DNA from: an uncultured Eubacterium sp.
Lineage (GTDB): Bacteria; Bacillota; Clostridia; Lachnospirales; Lachnospiraceae
Direction: 5' to 3'
Assembly (NCBI GenBank): GCA_949959185.1
Contig: CATLIX010000003.1
Location: 1 to 64,000 of the forward strand
Length of the DNA stretch: 64,000 nucleotides
The translations under genes were made by a program, and so were the position numbers. Position 1 is the first letter of the stretch. Each line of letters starts with the position of its first letter. The notes beneath the pieces were generated by a model that ran no database searches, was not told the origin of the DNA, and was given only the letters and a program-made list of their open reading frames with translations. This document shows, one piece after another, positions 34,190-42,355 of this stretch.

Positions 34190-35998
34190 ATGGCAAAAGA
34201 ATTATTAAAGAGAAGCCAGGTGGCAAAAGAAGACACCTGGGCGGTAGAGGATTTATACGAATCGGCGGAGCTGTTTCTGGAAGACGCTGGCCGGCTGGAG
34301 CAGATGATAGAAGAATTAAAGGATTTCACTGAGGATTATCTGACAGAGACAGGAGAACATCTGCTGGAATATTTTAAAAAGCTGGAACAGACTACGATTC
34401 TTCTGGAAAGAACCATTACCTGGTCAGAGCGGAGCAAAGATGTGGATACCGCAGATGACAATTACCAGGCCCTGAGCGGAAAAATAATGGGAATTTACCA
34501 CAAATACGGGACGGTGACTGCCCCTGCAGATACCTGGATTGCAGCCATGGAGGAAGAAAAAATACAGCAGTTTTACCGGGAAACACCGGAACTTGCCGGT
34601 TACAGAGTGACTATTGACGATTTGCGCAGATTAAAAGACCATACCCTGTCTCCGGAGATGGAAGAACTGCTGGCAGCTTCGCGGGAGATGGGTACTGCTG
34701 TGGACAAGTCCTACAGCCTTCTCACCAATGCGGATTTTGAACATCCAACGGTAAAAGATGCAGAGGGAGAACTGGTAAAAGTCAGCACCGGACGGTTTAT
34801 TCCTCTGCTGGAAAGCCAGGATGTACAGGTGCGCAAAGAGACTTTTCAGGCTTACTATGCCCGGTATGAGCAGTATAAGAATACCTTTGCCTCCCTTTAC
34901 GAAGGCAGGGCCAAAGGCAATTATTTTTACGCAAAAGCCAGAAAGTACAATACTTCCATGGAAGCGGCAGTGGACGCCAACAATGTGCCGAAAGAAGTGT
35001 ATTACAATCTGATTGAAGCTGTCCATGAAAACATCCATTACATGCATGATTATATGGCATTGCGTAAAAAACTCATGGGCGTGGAAGAACTTCACATGTA
35101 TGACATTTATGTACCCATGGTTCCGCAGGAGACGGAGCATGTTCCCTTTGAACAGGCACAGCAGGAAATCCTGGAAGCCCTTAAAGTACTGGGAGAAGAT
35201 TATGTGGGCGTGCTGAAACAGGGATTTGAAAACCGGTGGATTGACAAATATGAAAATGAAAATAAAAGGGGCGGCGCCTATTCTGCCGGATGTTATGACC
35301 TCCATCCCTATGTGCTGATGAATTATCAGAACAATATGGATTCGGAATTTACCCTTGCCCATGAAATGGGACATGCGCTGCATTCCTGGTATTCTGCAAA
35401 ACATAACAATGTGTTTGACAGTGATTACAAAATATTTGTGGCGGAAGTGGCTTCTACCTGCAACGAGGCGCTGCTGATGCATTATCTTTTGAACCATACC
35501 GAAGATAACAGGAGAAAAGCCAGTCTCATCAATTATTTTCTGGAGCAGTTCCGCACCACCCTGTACCGTCAGACCATGTTTGCGGAATTTGAGCTTCTGA
35601 CCCATGAGATGGTGGAAAAGGGCAAAGCTCTGACAGCAGAATCATTGAAAAAGCTCTATTATGACCTGAATGTGCAGTATTACGGAGAAGCTGTGAAGGC
35701 AGATGAAGAAATTGCCATTGAGTGGGCGAGAATCCCTCATTTTTATTATAATTTCTATGTATATCAGTATGCCACCAGCTTTGCGGCGTCCATGGCCCTC
35801 AGTAAAAAGATTCTGGAAGAAGGGCAGCCGGCTGTGGAGCGTTATCTGAAATTTTTAAGCGGCGGATGCAGCAAATCCCCCATTGACCTTCTGAAGGATG
35901 CAGGGGTGGATATGACCACCAAAGAGCCCATTCAGGAGGCACTGAAAACGTTTGGTGAACTGATTGGAGAAATGGAGGAACTGTTTTGCCGGATTTAG
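34190..35998 (+). CDS. pepF: Oligoendopeptidase F
   Basis: This M3B zinc peptidase cleaves short peptides in the cytoplasm. The 602 residues are the family's usual length. The zinc motif HEMGHALHSW sits about two thirds along, with the third ligand Glu in VAEVASTCNEALL. GGAGG precedes the ATG. prfC begins inside its last codons. Confidence 0.93.
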   Translation: MAKELLKRSQVAKEDTWAVEDLYESAELFLEDAGRLEQMIEELKDFTEDYLTETGEHLLEYFKKLEQTTILLERTITWSERSKDVDTADDNYQALSGKIMGIYHKYGTVTAPADTWIAAMEEEKIQQFYRETPELAGYRVTIDDLRRLKDHTLSPEMEELLAASREMGTAVDKSYSLLTNADFEHPTVKDAEGELVKVSTGRFIPLLESQDVQVRKETFQAYYARYEQYKNTFASLYEGRAKGNYFYAKARKYNTSMEAAVDANNVPKEVYYNLIEAVHENIHYMHDYMALRKKLMGVEELHMYDIYVPMVPQETEHVPFEQAQQEILEALKVLGEDYVGVLKQGFENRWIDKYENENKRGGAYSAGCYDLHPYVLMNYQNNMDSEFTLAHEMGHALHSWYSAKHNNVFDSDYKIFVAEVASTCNEALLMHYLLNHTEDNRRKASLINYFLEQFRTTLYRQTMFAEFELLTHEMVEKGKALTAESLKKLYYDLNVQYYGEAVKADEEIAIEWARIPHFYYNFYVYQYATSFAASMALSKKILEEGQPAVERYLKFLSGGCSKSPIDLLKDAGVDMTTKEPIQEALKTFGELIGEMEELFCRI

Positions 35999-37575
35999 AA
36001 AAAGAAATAGAAAAGCGACGTACCTTTGCCATAATCTCCCATCCGGATGCGGGAAAAACCACCCTGACAGAGAAGTTTCTTCTTTACGGAGGCGCCATTA
36101 ATCTTGCAGGTTCCGTGAAAGGAAAGGCAACTGCCCGCCATGCGGTATCAGACTGGATGGAGATTGAAAAGGAGAGGGGGATTTCCGTTACCTCTTCCGT
36201 GCTGCAGTTTAACTACGACGGTTACTGCATCAATATTCTGGATACGCCTGGCCATCAGGACTTTTCAGAGGACACGTACCGGACGCTGATGGCTGCAGAT
36301 TCTGCCGTGATGGTGATTGACGGTTCCAAAGGTGTGGAAGCTCAGACCAGAAAACTGTTTAAGGTATGCGTAATGCGCCATATCCCCATTTTTACCTTTA
36401 TCAACAAGATGGACCGGGACGCTAACGATACCTTTGAACTGCTGGATGAAATTGAAAAGGAGCTGGGAATTGCCACCTGTCCCATTAACTGGCCCATAGG
36501 CTCCGGAAAGAATTTTAAGGGTGTTTATGACCGGAATACGAAAAAGGTCATGACCTTTGCCGATACCTTAAAAGGCACAAAAGAAGGAGTAGAAAAGGAT
36601 ATTGCCCTGGACGACCCTTCTCTGGCAGCGGAGATTGGGGAGGACTATAAGGCGGTGCTGGAAGAAGAAATTGAACTGTTGGACGGAGCCAGTGCGGAGT
36701 TTGATATGGAACTGGTGTCAAAAGGAGAACTTTCTCCGGTATTTTTCGGTTCTGCTCTGACTAATTTCGGTGTGGAGACCTTTCTGCAGCATTTTTTGCA
36801 GATGACCAGCTCTCCCCTGCCCAGAAAAGCGGATACCGGAACAATCAATCCCTTTTCTCAGGATTTTTCTGCCTTTGTATTTAAGATACAGGCAAATATG
36901 AATAAGGCCCACCGGGACAGAATCGCCTTTATGCGTATCTGCTCCGGGAAGTTTGAGGCGGGCATGGAAGTATTTCATGTACAGGGAAATAAAAAAATGC
37001 GCCTTTCCCAGCCTCAGCAGATGATGGCTCAGGAGCGGAAGATGGTGGAAGAGGCTTATGCGGGAGATATTATCGGCGTGTTTGACCCCGGTATTTTTTC
37101 CATTGGCGACACCATTCTCACCGGAGGAAATAAATTTGAATTTGAGGGAATCCCCACCTTTGCGCCGGAGCATTTCGCCAGAGTGAGACAGCTTGACACC
37201 ATGAAGCGCAAGCAGTTTGTCAAAGGAATTACCCAGATTGCCCAGGAAGGAGCCATTCAGATTTTTCAGGAGTACCATACGGGAATGGAGGAAATCATTG
37301 TGGGCGTTGTGGGCGTTCTTCAGTTCGATGTGTTGAAATACCGTCTGGAAAACGAATACAATGTGGATATCCGTCTGGAAAATCTTCCATATGAGCATAT
37401 TCGCTGGATTGAAAATAAGGATATCGACATGGAAAAACTGACAGGAACCTCCGATATGAAAAAGATTCAGGATTTGAAAGGAAATCCTCTGCTGCTGTTT
37501 GTAAACAGCTGGAGCGTGGGAATGACGCTGGACAGGAACGAAGGGCTGATATTGTCGGAATTCGGACGAAATTAA
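35986..37575 (+). CDS. prfC: Peptide chain release factor 3
   Basis: RF3 is the GTPase that recycles RF1 and RF2 after termination. The 529 residues contain G1 ISHPDAGKTTLTEK near 17-30, the switch region ERGISVTSSVLQF, G3 DTPGHQDF and G4 NKMDRDANDT. The start is TTG, preceded by GGAGGAA, and overlaps pepF by 13 bases. No ATG start in frame keeps the N-terminus. Confidence 0.93.
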   Translation: MPDLEKEIEKRRTFAIISHPDAGKTTLTEKFLLYGGAINLAGSVKGKATARHAVSDWMEIEKERGISVTSSVLQFNYDGYCINILDTPGHQDFSEDTYRTLMAADSAVMVIDGSKGVEAQTRKLFKVCVMRHIPIFTFINKMDRDANDTFELLDEIEKELGIATCPINWPIGSGKNFKGVYDRNTKKVMTFADTLKGTKEGVEKDIALDDPSLAAEIGEDYKAVLEEEIELLDGASAEFDMELVSKGELSPVFFGSALTNFGVETFLQHFLQMTSSPLPRKADTGTINPFSQDFSAFVFKIQANMNKAHRDRIAFMRICSGKFEAGMEVFHVQGNKKMRLSQPQQMMAQERKMVEEAYAGDIIGVFDPGIFSIGDTILTGGNKFEFEGIPTFAPEHFARVRQLDTMKRKQFVKGITQIAQEGAIQIFQEYHTGMEEIIVGVVGVLQFDVLKYRLENEYNVDIRLENLPYEHIRWIENKDIDMEKLTGTSDMKKIQDLKGNPLLLFVNSWSVGMTLDRNEGLILSEFGRN

Positions 37576-37588
37576 GAATAGAATATGT

Positions 37589-37660
37589 GAAGGGCTGCGG
37601 CAAAACAGCTGCTGTGTACGGAGTATGGTATACAGGCTGCATGTGCCGCAGCTTCTTTTT
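37589..37660 (+). terminator. Intrinsic terminator of prfC
   Basis: GAAGGGCTGCGGCA (37589-37602) pairs with TGCCGCAGCTTC (37644-37655), followed by TTTTTATTTTA. The loop of about 40 bases has its own small stems (acagct/gctgtg region). Confidence 0.75.
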
Positions 37661-37720
37661 ATTTTACAGGAAATTGCCGGCAACTTATGTACGGAATCCG
37701 GCAGCATATGTGTCTGGCCA

Positions 37721-37748
37721 TTGATAAGGGGGATATAAAGGGTATAAT
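37721..37748 (+). promoter_or_regulatory. Promoter of the LytTR-ABC operon
   Basis: TTGATA (37721-37726), a 16-bp spacer and TATAAT (37743-37748), close to the TTG start at 37773. An inverted GCCGG/CCGGC pair lies upstream near 37676-37703. Confidence 0.6.
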
Positions 37749-37772
37749 AAAAGGCAGAAAGGCGGTGGCATA

Positions 37773-38213
37773 TTGAAGATAGAAATTCTGGTGGATGAAA
37801 AGGCAGAAGACTTAACCGTATCTGTTACCTGCAGACATCTGACGCCCGATGTGGAAAAAATTCTGATTGCATTGCGGATGATAAATCATCAGCTTACTGC
37901 AAAAAAAGACAATGAGATTTACCTGCTGGATATGGAACAGGTCATCTATATTGAAAGTGTGGACAGAAAATGCTTTATCTGCACGCCGGACGAGGTGTAT
38001 GAGACAGAAATTCGCCTGTATGAGCTGGAACAGCGGCTGGAGGAATACGGGTTCTTCCGGGTGAGCAAATCATTTCTGATTCAGCTGCGGCAAATCCAGT
38101 CTCTGAAAGCTGACATTAACCGGAGAATCCGCGTTACCATGTCGAACGGGGAGCAGATTATTGCTTCCAGGCAGTATGCGCAGGAACTGAAGAAACGGCT
38201 GGGGGTGATATAA
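37773..38213 (+). CDS. LytTR-domain transcriptional regulator
   Basis: The 146-residue protein lacks a receiver domain. A short N-terminal part is followed by a LytTR DNA-binding domain from about 47 (NEIYLLDMEQVIYIESVDRK) to the end (RVSKSFLIQLRQI and NGEQIIASRQYAQELKKRL). The start is TTG near a GGCGGTGG site. Genes of this type are commonly paired with a DUF3021 membrane protein, as here. That pair then tends to control a linked ABC exporter, probably with the membrane protein as sensor or antagonist. Confidence 0.85.
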   Translation: MKIEILVDEKAEDLTVSVTCRHLTPDVEKILIALRMINHQLTAKKDNEIYLLDMEQVIYIESVDRKCFICTPDEVYETEIRLYELEQRLEEYGFFRVSKSFLIQLRQIQSLKADINRRIRVTMSNGEQIIASRQYAQELKKRLGVI

Positions 38214-38702
38214 ATGGAAGAAAGAAAAACCATATTTGATTATCTGGCGCAGGCGCTGACGGTATTTGGATTTGCAATGGCAGTTCTGAATGTGTTCTGC
38301 CTTCTGTTCGGGGAATCTGCAAAAGAAGTTTCAGCCATGTTTGCTTTGGGCAGGAAAGGGATTCCGGCGGAAATCGTGTTTCAGTTCGCAGCGGTGTCTG
38401 TGCTGATTACGGTTTTCAGGTTCGTGTTTTTTACAGATGTCTTTATTCGGAACATGAAGGTCTGGCTGCGGGCTGTCTGTATGCTGGCTCTGGTTGTTAT
38501 GACAATTGCTGTTTTTGCAGTAACCTTTCAATGGTTTCCTGCGAATCTGTGGCAGCCCTGGGCCATGTTTTTCCTGTGCTTCGGCCTGTCGGTTTCGGGA
38601 AGTTATGGGGTGATGTCAGTAAAAGAAAAAACAGAAAACAGGCGTCTGGAAGATGCCCTTAAGCGATTAAAGTCGAAGGAGGAAAGGCAGAATGAGCAAT
38701 GA
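38214..38702 (+). CDS. DUF3021-type membrane protein
   Basis: The 162 residues form four membrane helices (about 12-34, 51-73, 82-104 and 110-131) and a charged tail (RRLEDALKRLKSKEERQNEQ). The ATG touches the stop of the LytTR gene. Members of this family are partners of short LytTR regulators and probably pass a membrane signal to them. It overlaps the ATPase gene by 11 bases. Confidence 0.75.
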   Translation: MEERKTIFDYLAQALTVFGFAMAVLNVFCLLFGESAKEVSAMFALGRKGIPAEIVFQFAAVSVLITVFRFVFFTDVFIRNMKVWLRAVCMLALVVMTIAVFAVTFQWFPANLWQPWAMFFLCFGLSVSGSYGVMSVKEKTENRRLEDALKRLKSKEERQNEQ

Positions 38703-39561
38703 ATCGGCGCACACAGTTACTGTCAGGAACCTTTCCCACAGTTTTGGTGAGAACAGGATATTGCAGGAGGTAAATTTTGAGATACGAAAAGGGGAAATTT
38801 TTGGATTGCTGGGCCCTTCCGGAGCAGGCAAAACCACTCTGATTAAAATTCTGACAGGACAGCTCAGACAGACCGGAGGGTATGCGGAACTTTTCGGGCG
38901 TGATACGGAGAAATTAAGGCCTCAGGAACAGGCGAAAATCGGTATTATGATGGAGCACCTGGGATTGTATGAGCGGCTGTCCGTTTACGACAATCTGGCA
39001 TTCTATGCGGATATCCACCGTGTGCACCGCAGCAGAGTTGATTCACTGCTGAAAGAGGCGGGCCTGTATGAGGCGCGCCGCAGAGCAGTCCTGAAACTGT
39101 CCAAAGGCATGAAAAGCAGGCTGTCACTGGCAAGAGCTCTGCTGAGCCGGAGGGAACTGCTGTTTCTGGATGAGCCAACTTCCGGGCTGGACCCTGTCAC
39201 AGCAAAAGAAATCCATACCATACTGGAAGAACAGAAGGAAAAGGGAACGACGATTTTTCTTACCACCCACAATATGTTTGAGGCGGAAAGCCTCTGCGAC
39301 CATGTGGCTTTGCTGAGTGAAGGCAGGATAATCGAATATGGCCGTCCGGCGGAAGTATGCAGAAAATACAATCACGTAAACCAGCTCCGGATTACCTTAA
39401 GAAACGGAGAACAGGTTTTGCTGAGCAATGGCAGAGATTCGGCCGTTCCGGTAAAGGAATATCTGGAAAAAAATATGATTCAGGCTATTCATTCTACGGA
39501 ACCCACGCTGGAGACTGTTTTTATCGAACTGACGGGAAAGGGGCTGAATGAATATGAATAA
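38692..39561 (+). CDS. ABC transporter ATP-binding protein
   Basis: The 289-residue ATPase has Walker A GPSGAGKTTLIK near 40-51, the signature KLSKGMKSRLSLARAL, Walker B LLFLDEPTSGLDP and the switch His in TTHNMFEAE. The C-terminal part resembles drug/antibiotic-export ATPases of the ABC-2 type. AAGGAGG lies before the ATG. It works with the next gene. Confidence 0.9.
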   Translation: MSNESAHTVTVRNLSHSFGENRILQEVNFEIRKGEIFGLLGPSGAGKTTLIKILTGQLRQTGGYAELFGRDTEKLRPQEQAKIGIMMEHLGLYERLSVYDNLAFYADIHRVHRSRVDSLLKEAGLYEARRRAVLKLSKGMKSRLSLARALLSRRELLFLDEPTSGLDPVTAKEIHTILEEQKEKGTTIFLTTHNMFEAESLCDHVALLSEGRIIEYGRPAEVCRKYNHVNQLRITLRNGEQVLLSNGRDSAVPVKEYLEKNMIQAIHSTEPTLETVFIELTGKGLNEYE

Positions 39562-40261
39562 TATAGCAGCAATTTTTAAAAAGCAATGGAAGGATACTCT
39601 GAAAAATAAAACGATTTTCATCCAGTTTGTCATGTTCCCGATTCTTACCCTGGTTATGAGCCGCACCATAGTGATAGCAGGAATGCCGGAAAATTTCTTT
39701 GTAAATCTCTTTGCCACCATGTATATGGGTATGGCGCCTCTTACGTCCATGGCGGCAGTACTGGCGGAAGAAAAAGAAAAGAATACCCTCCGCGTACTGC
39801 TTATGTCCAATGTAAAACCATATGAATATCTGCTGGGAACCGGAAGCCATATCTGGTCTGCCTGTATGGCAGGGGCAGCTGTAATCTGTGCTGCCGGAAC
39901 CTTTCGCCTGCCGGAGCGTTTTTTCTTTCTGGCAGTGCTGGCAGTGGGGATTCTGGCCTCATTGCTGGTGGGCGCCGCAGTGGGTGTCCGGAGTAAAAAT
40001 CAGATGATGGCCGCATCTCTGTCCGTTCCGGTCATGATGATTTTTTCCTTTCTGCCCATGCTGTCCATGTTCAATCCCGACATTGAAAAAATAGCAAAAT
40101 TTGCTTATTCGGAGCAAATCAGCAGAATGCTGAATCATGCTGGCTCTCTTCAGCCTGGAATGGAGGGAGTATGTATTATCGGGGCAAACCTGATGCTGTT
40201 TGCAGGGATGTTTGTCCTTGCATACCGTGGCTGCGGGCTGGAATCAAAAACCCCGCAGTAA
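39548..40261 (+). CDS. ABC-2 type transporter permease
   Basis: The 237-residue membrane protein has six predicted helices and an N-terminal cytoplasmic helix (IAAIFKKQWKDTLKNKTIF) as in ABC-2 permeases. EEKEKNTLRVLLMSNVKPYEYLLG after the second helix is the usual coupling segment. It overlaps the ATPase gene by 14 bases. Substrate unknown. A small drug, peptide or lipid is likely given the family. Confidence 0.85.
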   Translation: MNMNNIAAIFKKQWKDTLKNKTIFIQFVMFPILTLVMSRTIVIAGMPENFFVNLFATMYMGMAPLTSMAAVLAEEKEKNTLRVLLMSNVKPYEYLLGTGSHIWSACMAGAAVICAAGTFRLPERFFFLAVLAVGILASLLVGAAVGVRSKNQMMAASLSVPVMMIFSFLPMLSMFNPDIEKIAKFAYSEQISRMLNHAGSLQPGMEGVCIIGANLMLFAGMFVLAYRGCGLESKTPQ

Positions 40262-40281
40262 GCTGACGGGGTTTTTGATTC
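40241..40281. terminator. Bidirectional intrinsic terminator
   Basis: GAATCAAAAACCCCG (40241-40255) pairs perfectly with CGGGGTTTTTGATTC (40267-40281). It overlaps the permease stop codon and serves both the ABC operon and the converging deacetylase gene. Confidence 0.92.
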
Positions 40282-40286
40282 TCGCG

Positions 40287-40300
40287 GGCTGAACTGTTAC
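40287..40300. repeat. Solitary GGCTGAACTGTTAC element end
   Basis: This is the same 14-bp end as at 259-272 (one base different) and near 29072. No partner end was found within about 400 bases, so it may be a remnant. Confidence 0.5.
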
Positions 40301-40322
40301 CTCATTTTGTTTGCGACAGAGT

Positions 40323-41405
40323 CTACTGGAATACTTTAAATTCATAGCCCTGGGCTCTGGCCTGGTCAATGAAATCTCCCAGTATCTGTGTGTTTGTTTC
40401 TGACTCGGCGTGCAGCAGATAAATAGCGCCGGGGTGCAGGCAGTCCATAAGTTTCTGAAGACTTTCTCCTGGGGCCGGCTGGTTGTTTACATCATAGTCC
40501 AGGTAGGCAAAGCTCCAGAATACACTTTTGTAATTCAGGTTATTTAAAAGTGCCGCAGACTGTTCGCTGAATTTGCCGGCCGGATAGCGGAAGAGGTGCA
40601 TGTCGTAGTCAAACTGTTCTTTGATGTAACTGTGATTGCCTGTAACTTCTTCCGTCTGCTGCTCGATGGTCTGGGAAGGCAGGCCTGCGGCCGGATGGGT
40701 GACGCTGTGGTTGCCCACTTCATGCCCTTCGTCAATCATGCGCTGAACCAGATCAGGATTCTGTGATGCGAATGATTTCGTTACAAAAAATACGGCATGT
40801 ACATTTTTTTCTTTTAAAGTATCCAGAATCCGCGGGGAACAGCCATATTCGTAACCTTCGTCAATGGTGAGGTAAATGACCTTTTTCTCCGGTTCATCCA
40901 CAATAAAATGTGCATTGCACTTTCCGTATTTTTCCTGATACTGCATACAGCCCGCAGGACGGTTCCACTGGTCTTTGTCTCCGCCCTGGCCCCAGTCCAG
41001 ACAGGTGGTATCCAGTCCGTTCAGGTCAAGCTGCTGATTCTGCAGTACAATCCCTTTTTCTGTGGGCCTGATGTCAAATCCTTCCGGGTTGTCCAAATCT
41101 GCCAGTGTGAAAGGCATTTTCGTATCTTCCGGTTCCTCCGGGGCCTGGCTGTCCGGAGATTCGGAAGTACTGTCTTTCTTTTCGGCGGCTTCTTTTTCCT
41201 TTTCTTTTTGCTCAGCGGCTTCTTTTTCCTCCTGCTCTTTTCGGGCCTGTTCTTCCAGCTTCTGCTGTTCCCGCTTATTTGCGGAATTTACAGCGCCGGT
41301 AATACCCACGATAACAGCAAGTATTACAGCCACTGCCGCAATGCAGGCCAGTATGCGGAGTTCCTGATTTCTTCTTCTCCTGCGTCTTTTTCTTCTTTTC
41401 TGCAT
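40323..41405 (-). CDS. PdaA-like polysaccharide deacetylase
   Basis: The 360-residue protein has an Arg-rich start, one membrane helix (ILACIAAVAVILAVIVGITGAV), a long Glu/Lys coiled stretch and a C-terminal NodB deacetylase domain. Motif 1 reads YLTIDEGYE, where most members have TFDDGYE and PdaA has TFDNGYE. Motif 2 is GNHSVTHP, with both metal His present. Length, spacing and the ILDTLKEKNVHAVFFVT segment resemble PdaA, the muramic-acid deacetylase that forms delta-lactam in spore cortex. The role is inferred. Confidence 0.78.
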   Translation of the reverse strand: MQKRRKRRRRRRNQELRILACIAAVAVILAVIVGITGAVNSANKREQQKLEEQARKEQEEKEAAEQKEKEKEAAEKKDSTSESPDSQAPEEPEDTKMPFTLADLDNPEGFDIRPTEKGIVLQNQQLDLNGLDTTCLDWGQGGDKDQWNRPAGCMQYQEKYGKCNAHFIVDEPEKKVIYLTIDEGYEYGCSPRILDTLKEKNVHAVFFVTKSFASQNPDLVQRMIDEGHEVGNHSVTHPAAGLPSQTIEQQTEEVTGNHSYIKEQFDYDMHLFRYPAGKFSEQSAALLNNLNYKSVFWSFAYLDYDVNNQPAPGESLQKLMDCLHPGAIYLLHAESETNTQILGDFIDQARAQGYEFKVFQ

Positions 41406-41498
41406 AAAATGTTTCTCTGCCTTTCCATATAAAATTAACGTTTGCCCCGGAGCCGGGGCAGGGTTTCGGAATGAAAGCGAACCAGTCCGCTTTATTCT

Positions 41499-41545
41499 CT
41501 TACAGGAAATACTATCTTACACTAATGTGTGAAAGTATCTCCCGC
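41499..41545 (+). repeat. Partial copy of dispersed repeat (first hairpin)
   Basis: CTTACAGGAAATACTATCTTACAC then tgtgtgaaagtatctcc corresponds to the first hairpin of the elements at 7983 and 55289, with more mismatches. A separate GCCCCGG/CCGGGGC hairpin lies at 41444-41459. Confidence 0.55.
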
Positions 41546-41558
41546 TGATAACAACTCT

Positions 41559-41587
41559 ATTGTATACAATTGCAGGAAAAAAAACAA
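41559..41587 (-). promoter_or_regulatory. Possible promoter of the deacetylase gene
   Basis: On the minus strand TTGTTT (41587-41582), a 17-bp spacer and TACAAT (41564-41559). The leader of about 150 bases would contain the partial repeat and a GC hairpin. Confidence 0.35.
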
Positions 41588-41644
41588 TTGAGAATTTCTT
41601 AATAAGTGATTGAAACACCTGCATCTTATCTGGCAATTAGTCAG

Positions 41645-42355
41645 TTATGGAAGTTCTTCATCGTCAGCCATGCGGTAACCCACGCCTACTTCCGTGAAAA
41701 TATAAACAGGCTGGGCCGGATTTTTCTCCAGTTTGCGGCGAATATTGGCCATATTTACCCTTAAAATCTTGTTGTCAGACTCGGCATAAGGCCCCCATAC
41801 ATTGTTCATAACTGCGGAATAAGTCATAACTTTGCCGGAATTCTGAGCCAGAAACGCCACTATTTTGTATTCAATTGGTGTGAGGTGTATGTCTTCCCCA
41901 TGGATGGTAATCGTCCGTTTGAAAAAATCAATTTTAAGGCCTTTTGCCTGATATGGATGCTGAGGGAGTCCGTTGTCACTGTTTACCTTGTTGCTGTGCC
42001 GCAGGGAAGTACGGATGCGTGCCAGAAGCTCCGAAGTTCCGAAAGGCTTGGTAAGATAGTCATCGGCGCCGGCGTCCAGAGCCCGCACTTTATCGTCTTC
42101 CAGCGTACGGGCGGAAACTACAATAACAGGAGCTCCGGACCAGGTGCGGAGATTGCGGATAATCTCCATGCCGTCCATGTCCGGAAGTCCCAGATCCAGA
42201 AGATAAATGTCGGGGCAGAGAGAAGAAGCAAGAGAGAGGGCTTCCTCTCCGGTGGTTGCACAGACAACACGATAATTATGAGAAGTCAGTGTCCTGGATG
42301 TAAAATCGCTGATACTTTTTTCATCTTCAATGAGAAGTACGGTAAATTTGTGCAT
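41645..42355 (-). CDS. KdpE-like response regulator (OmpR family)
   Basis: The 236 residues have a receiver domain with E10, D11 and the phosphate-accepting D54 (YLLDLGLPDMDG), VVSARTLEDDKVRALDAGADDYLTKPF, and an OmpR winged helix at 130-230 (HLTPIEYKIVAFLAQNSGKVMTY). It resembles KdpE, which controls potassium uptake. It follows the kinase gene with the kinase stop overlapping its ATG. No kdpFABC genes lie in the window, so the target is unproven. Confidence 0.85.
   Translation of the reverse strand: MHKFTVLLIEDEKSISDFTSRTLTSHNYRVVCATTGEEALSLASSLCPDIYLLDLGLPDMDGMEIIRNLRTWSGAPVIVVSARTLEDDKVRALDAGADDYLTKPFGTSELLARIRTSLRHSNKVNSDNGLPQHPYQAKGLKIDFFKRTITIHGEDIHLTPIEYKIVAFLAQNSGKVMTYSAVMNNVWGPYAESDNKILRVNMANIRRKLEKNPAQPVYIFTEVGVGYRMADDEELP

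Noticed and set aside
34631..35605. 324-codon minus-strand frame inside pepF
   Set aside because: pepF is complete with its zinc motif on the other strand. The shadow has a biased His/Ile-rich composition.
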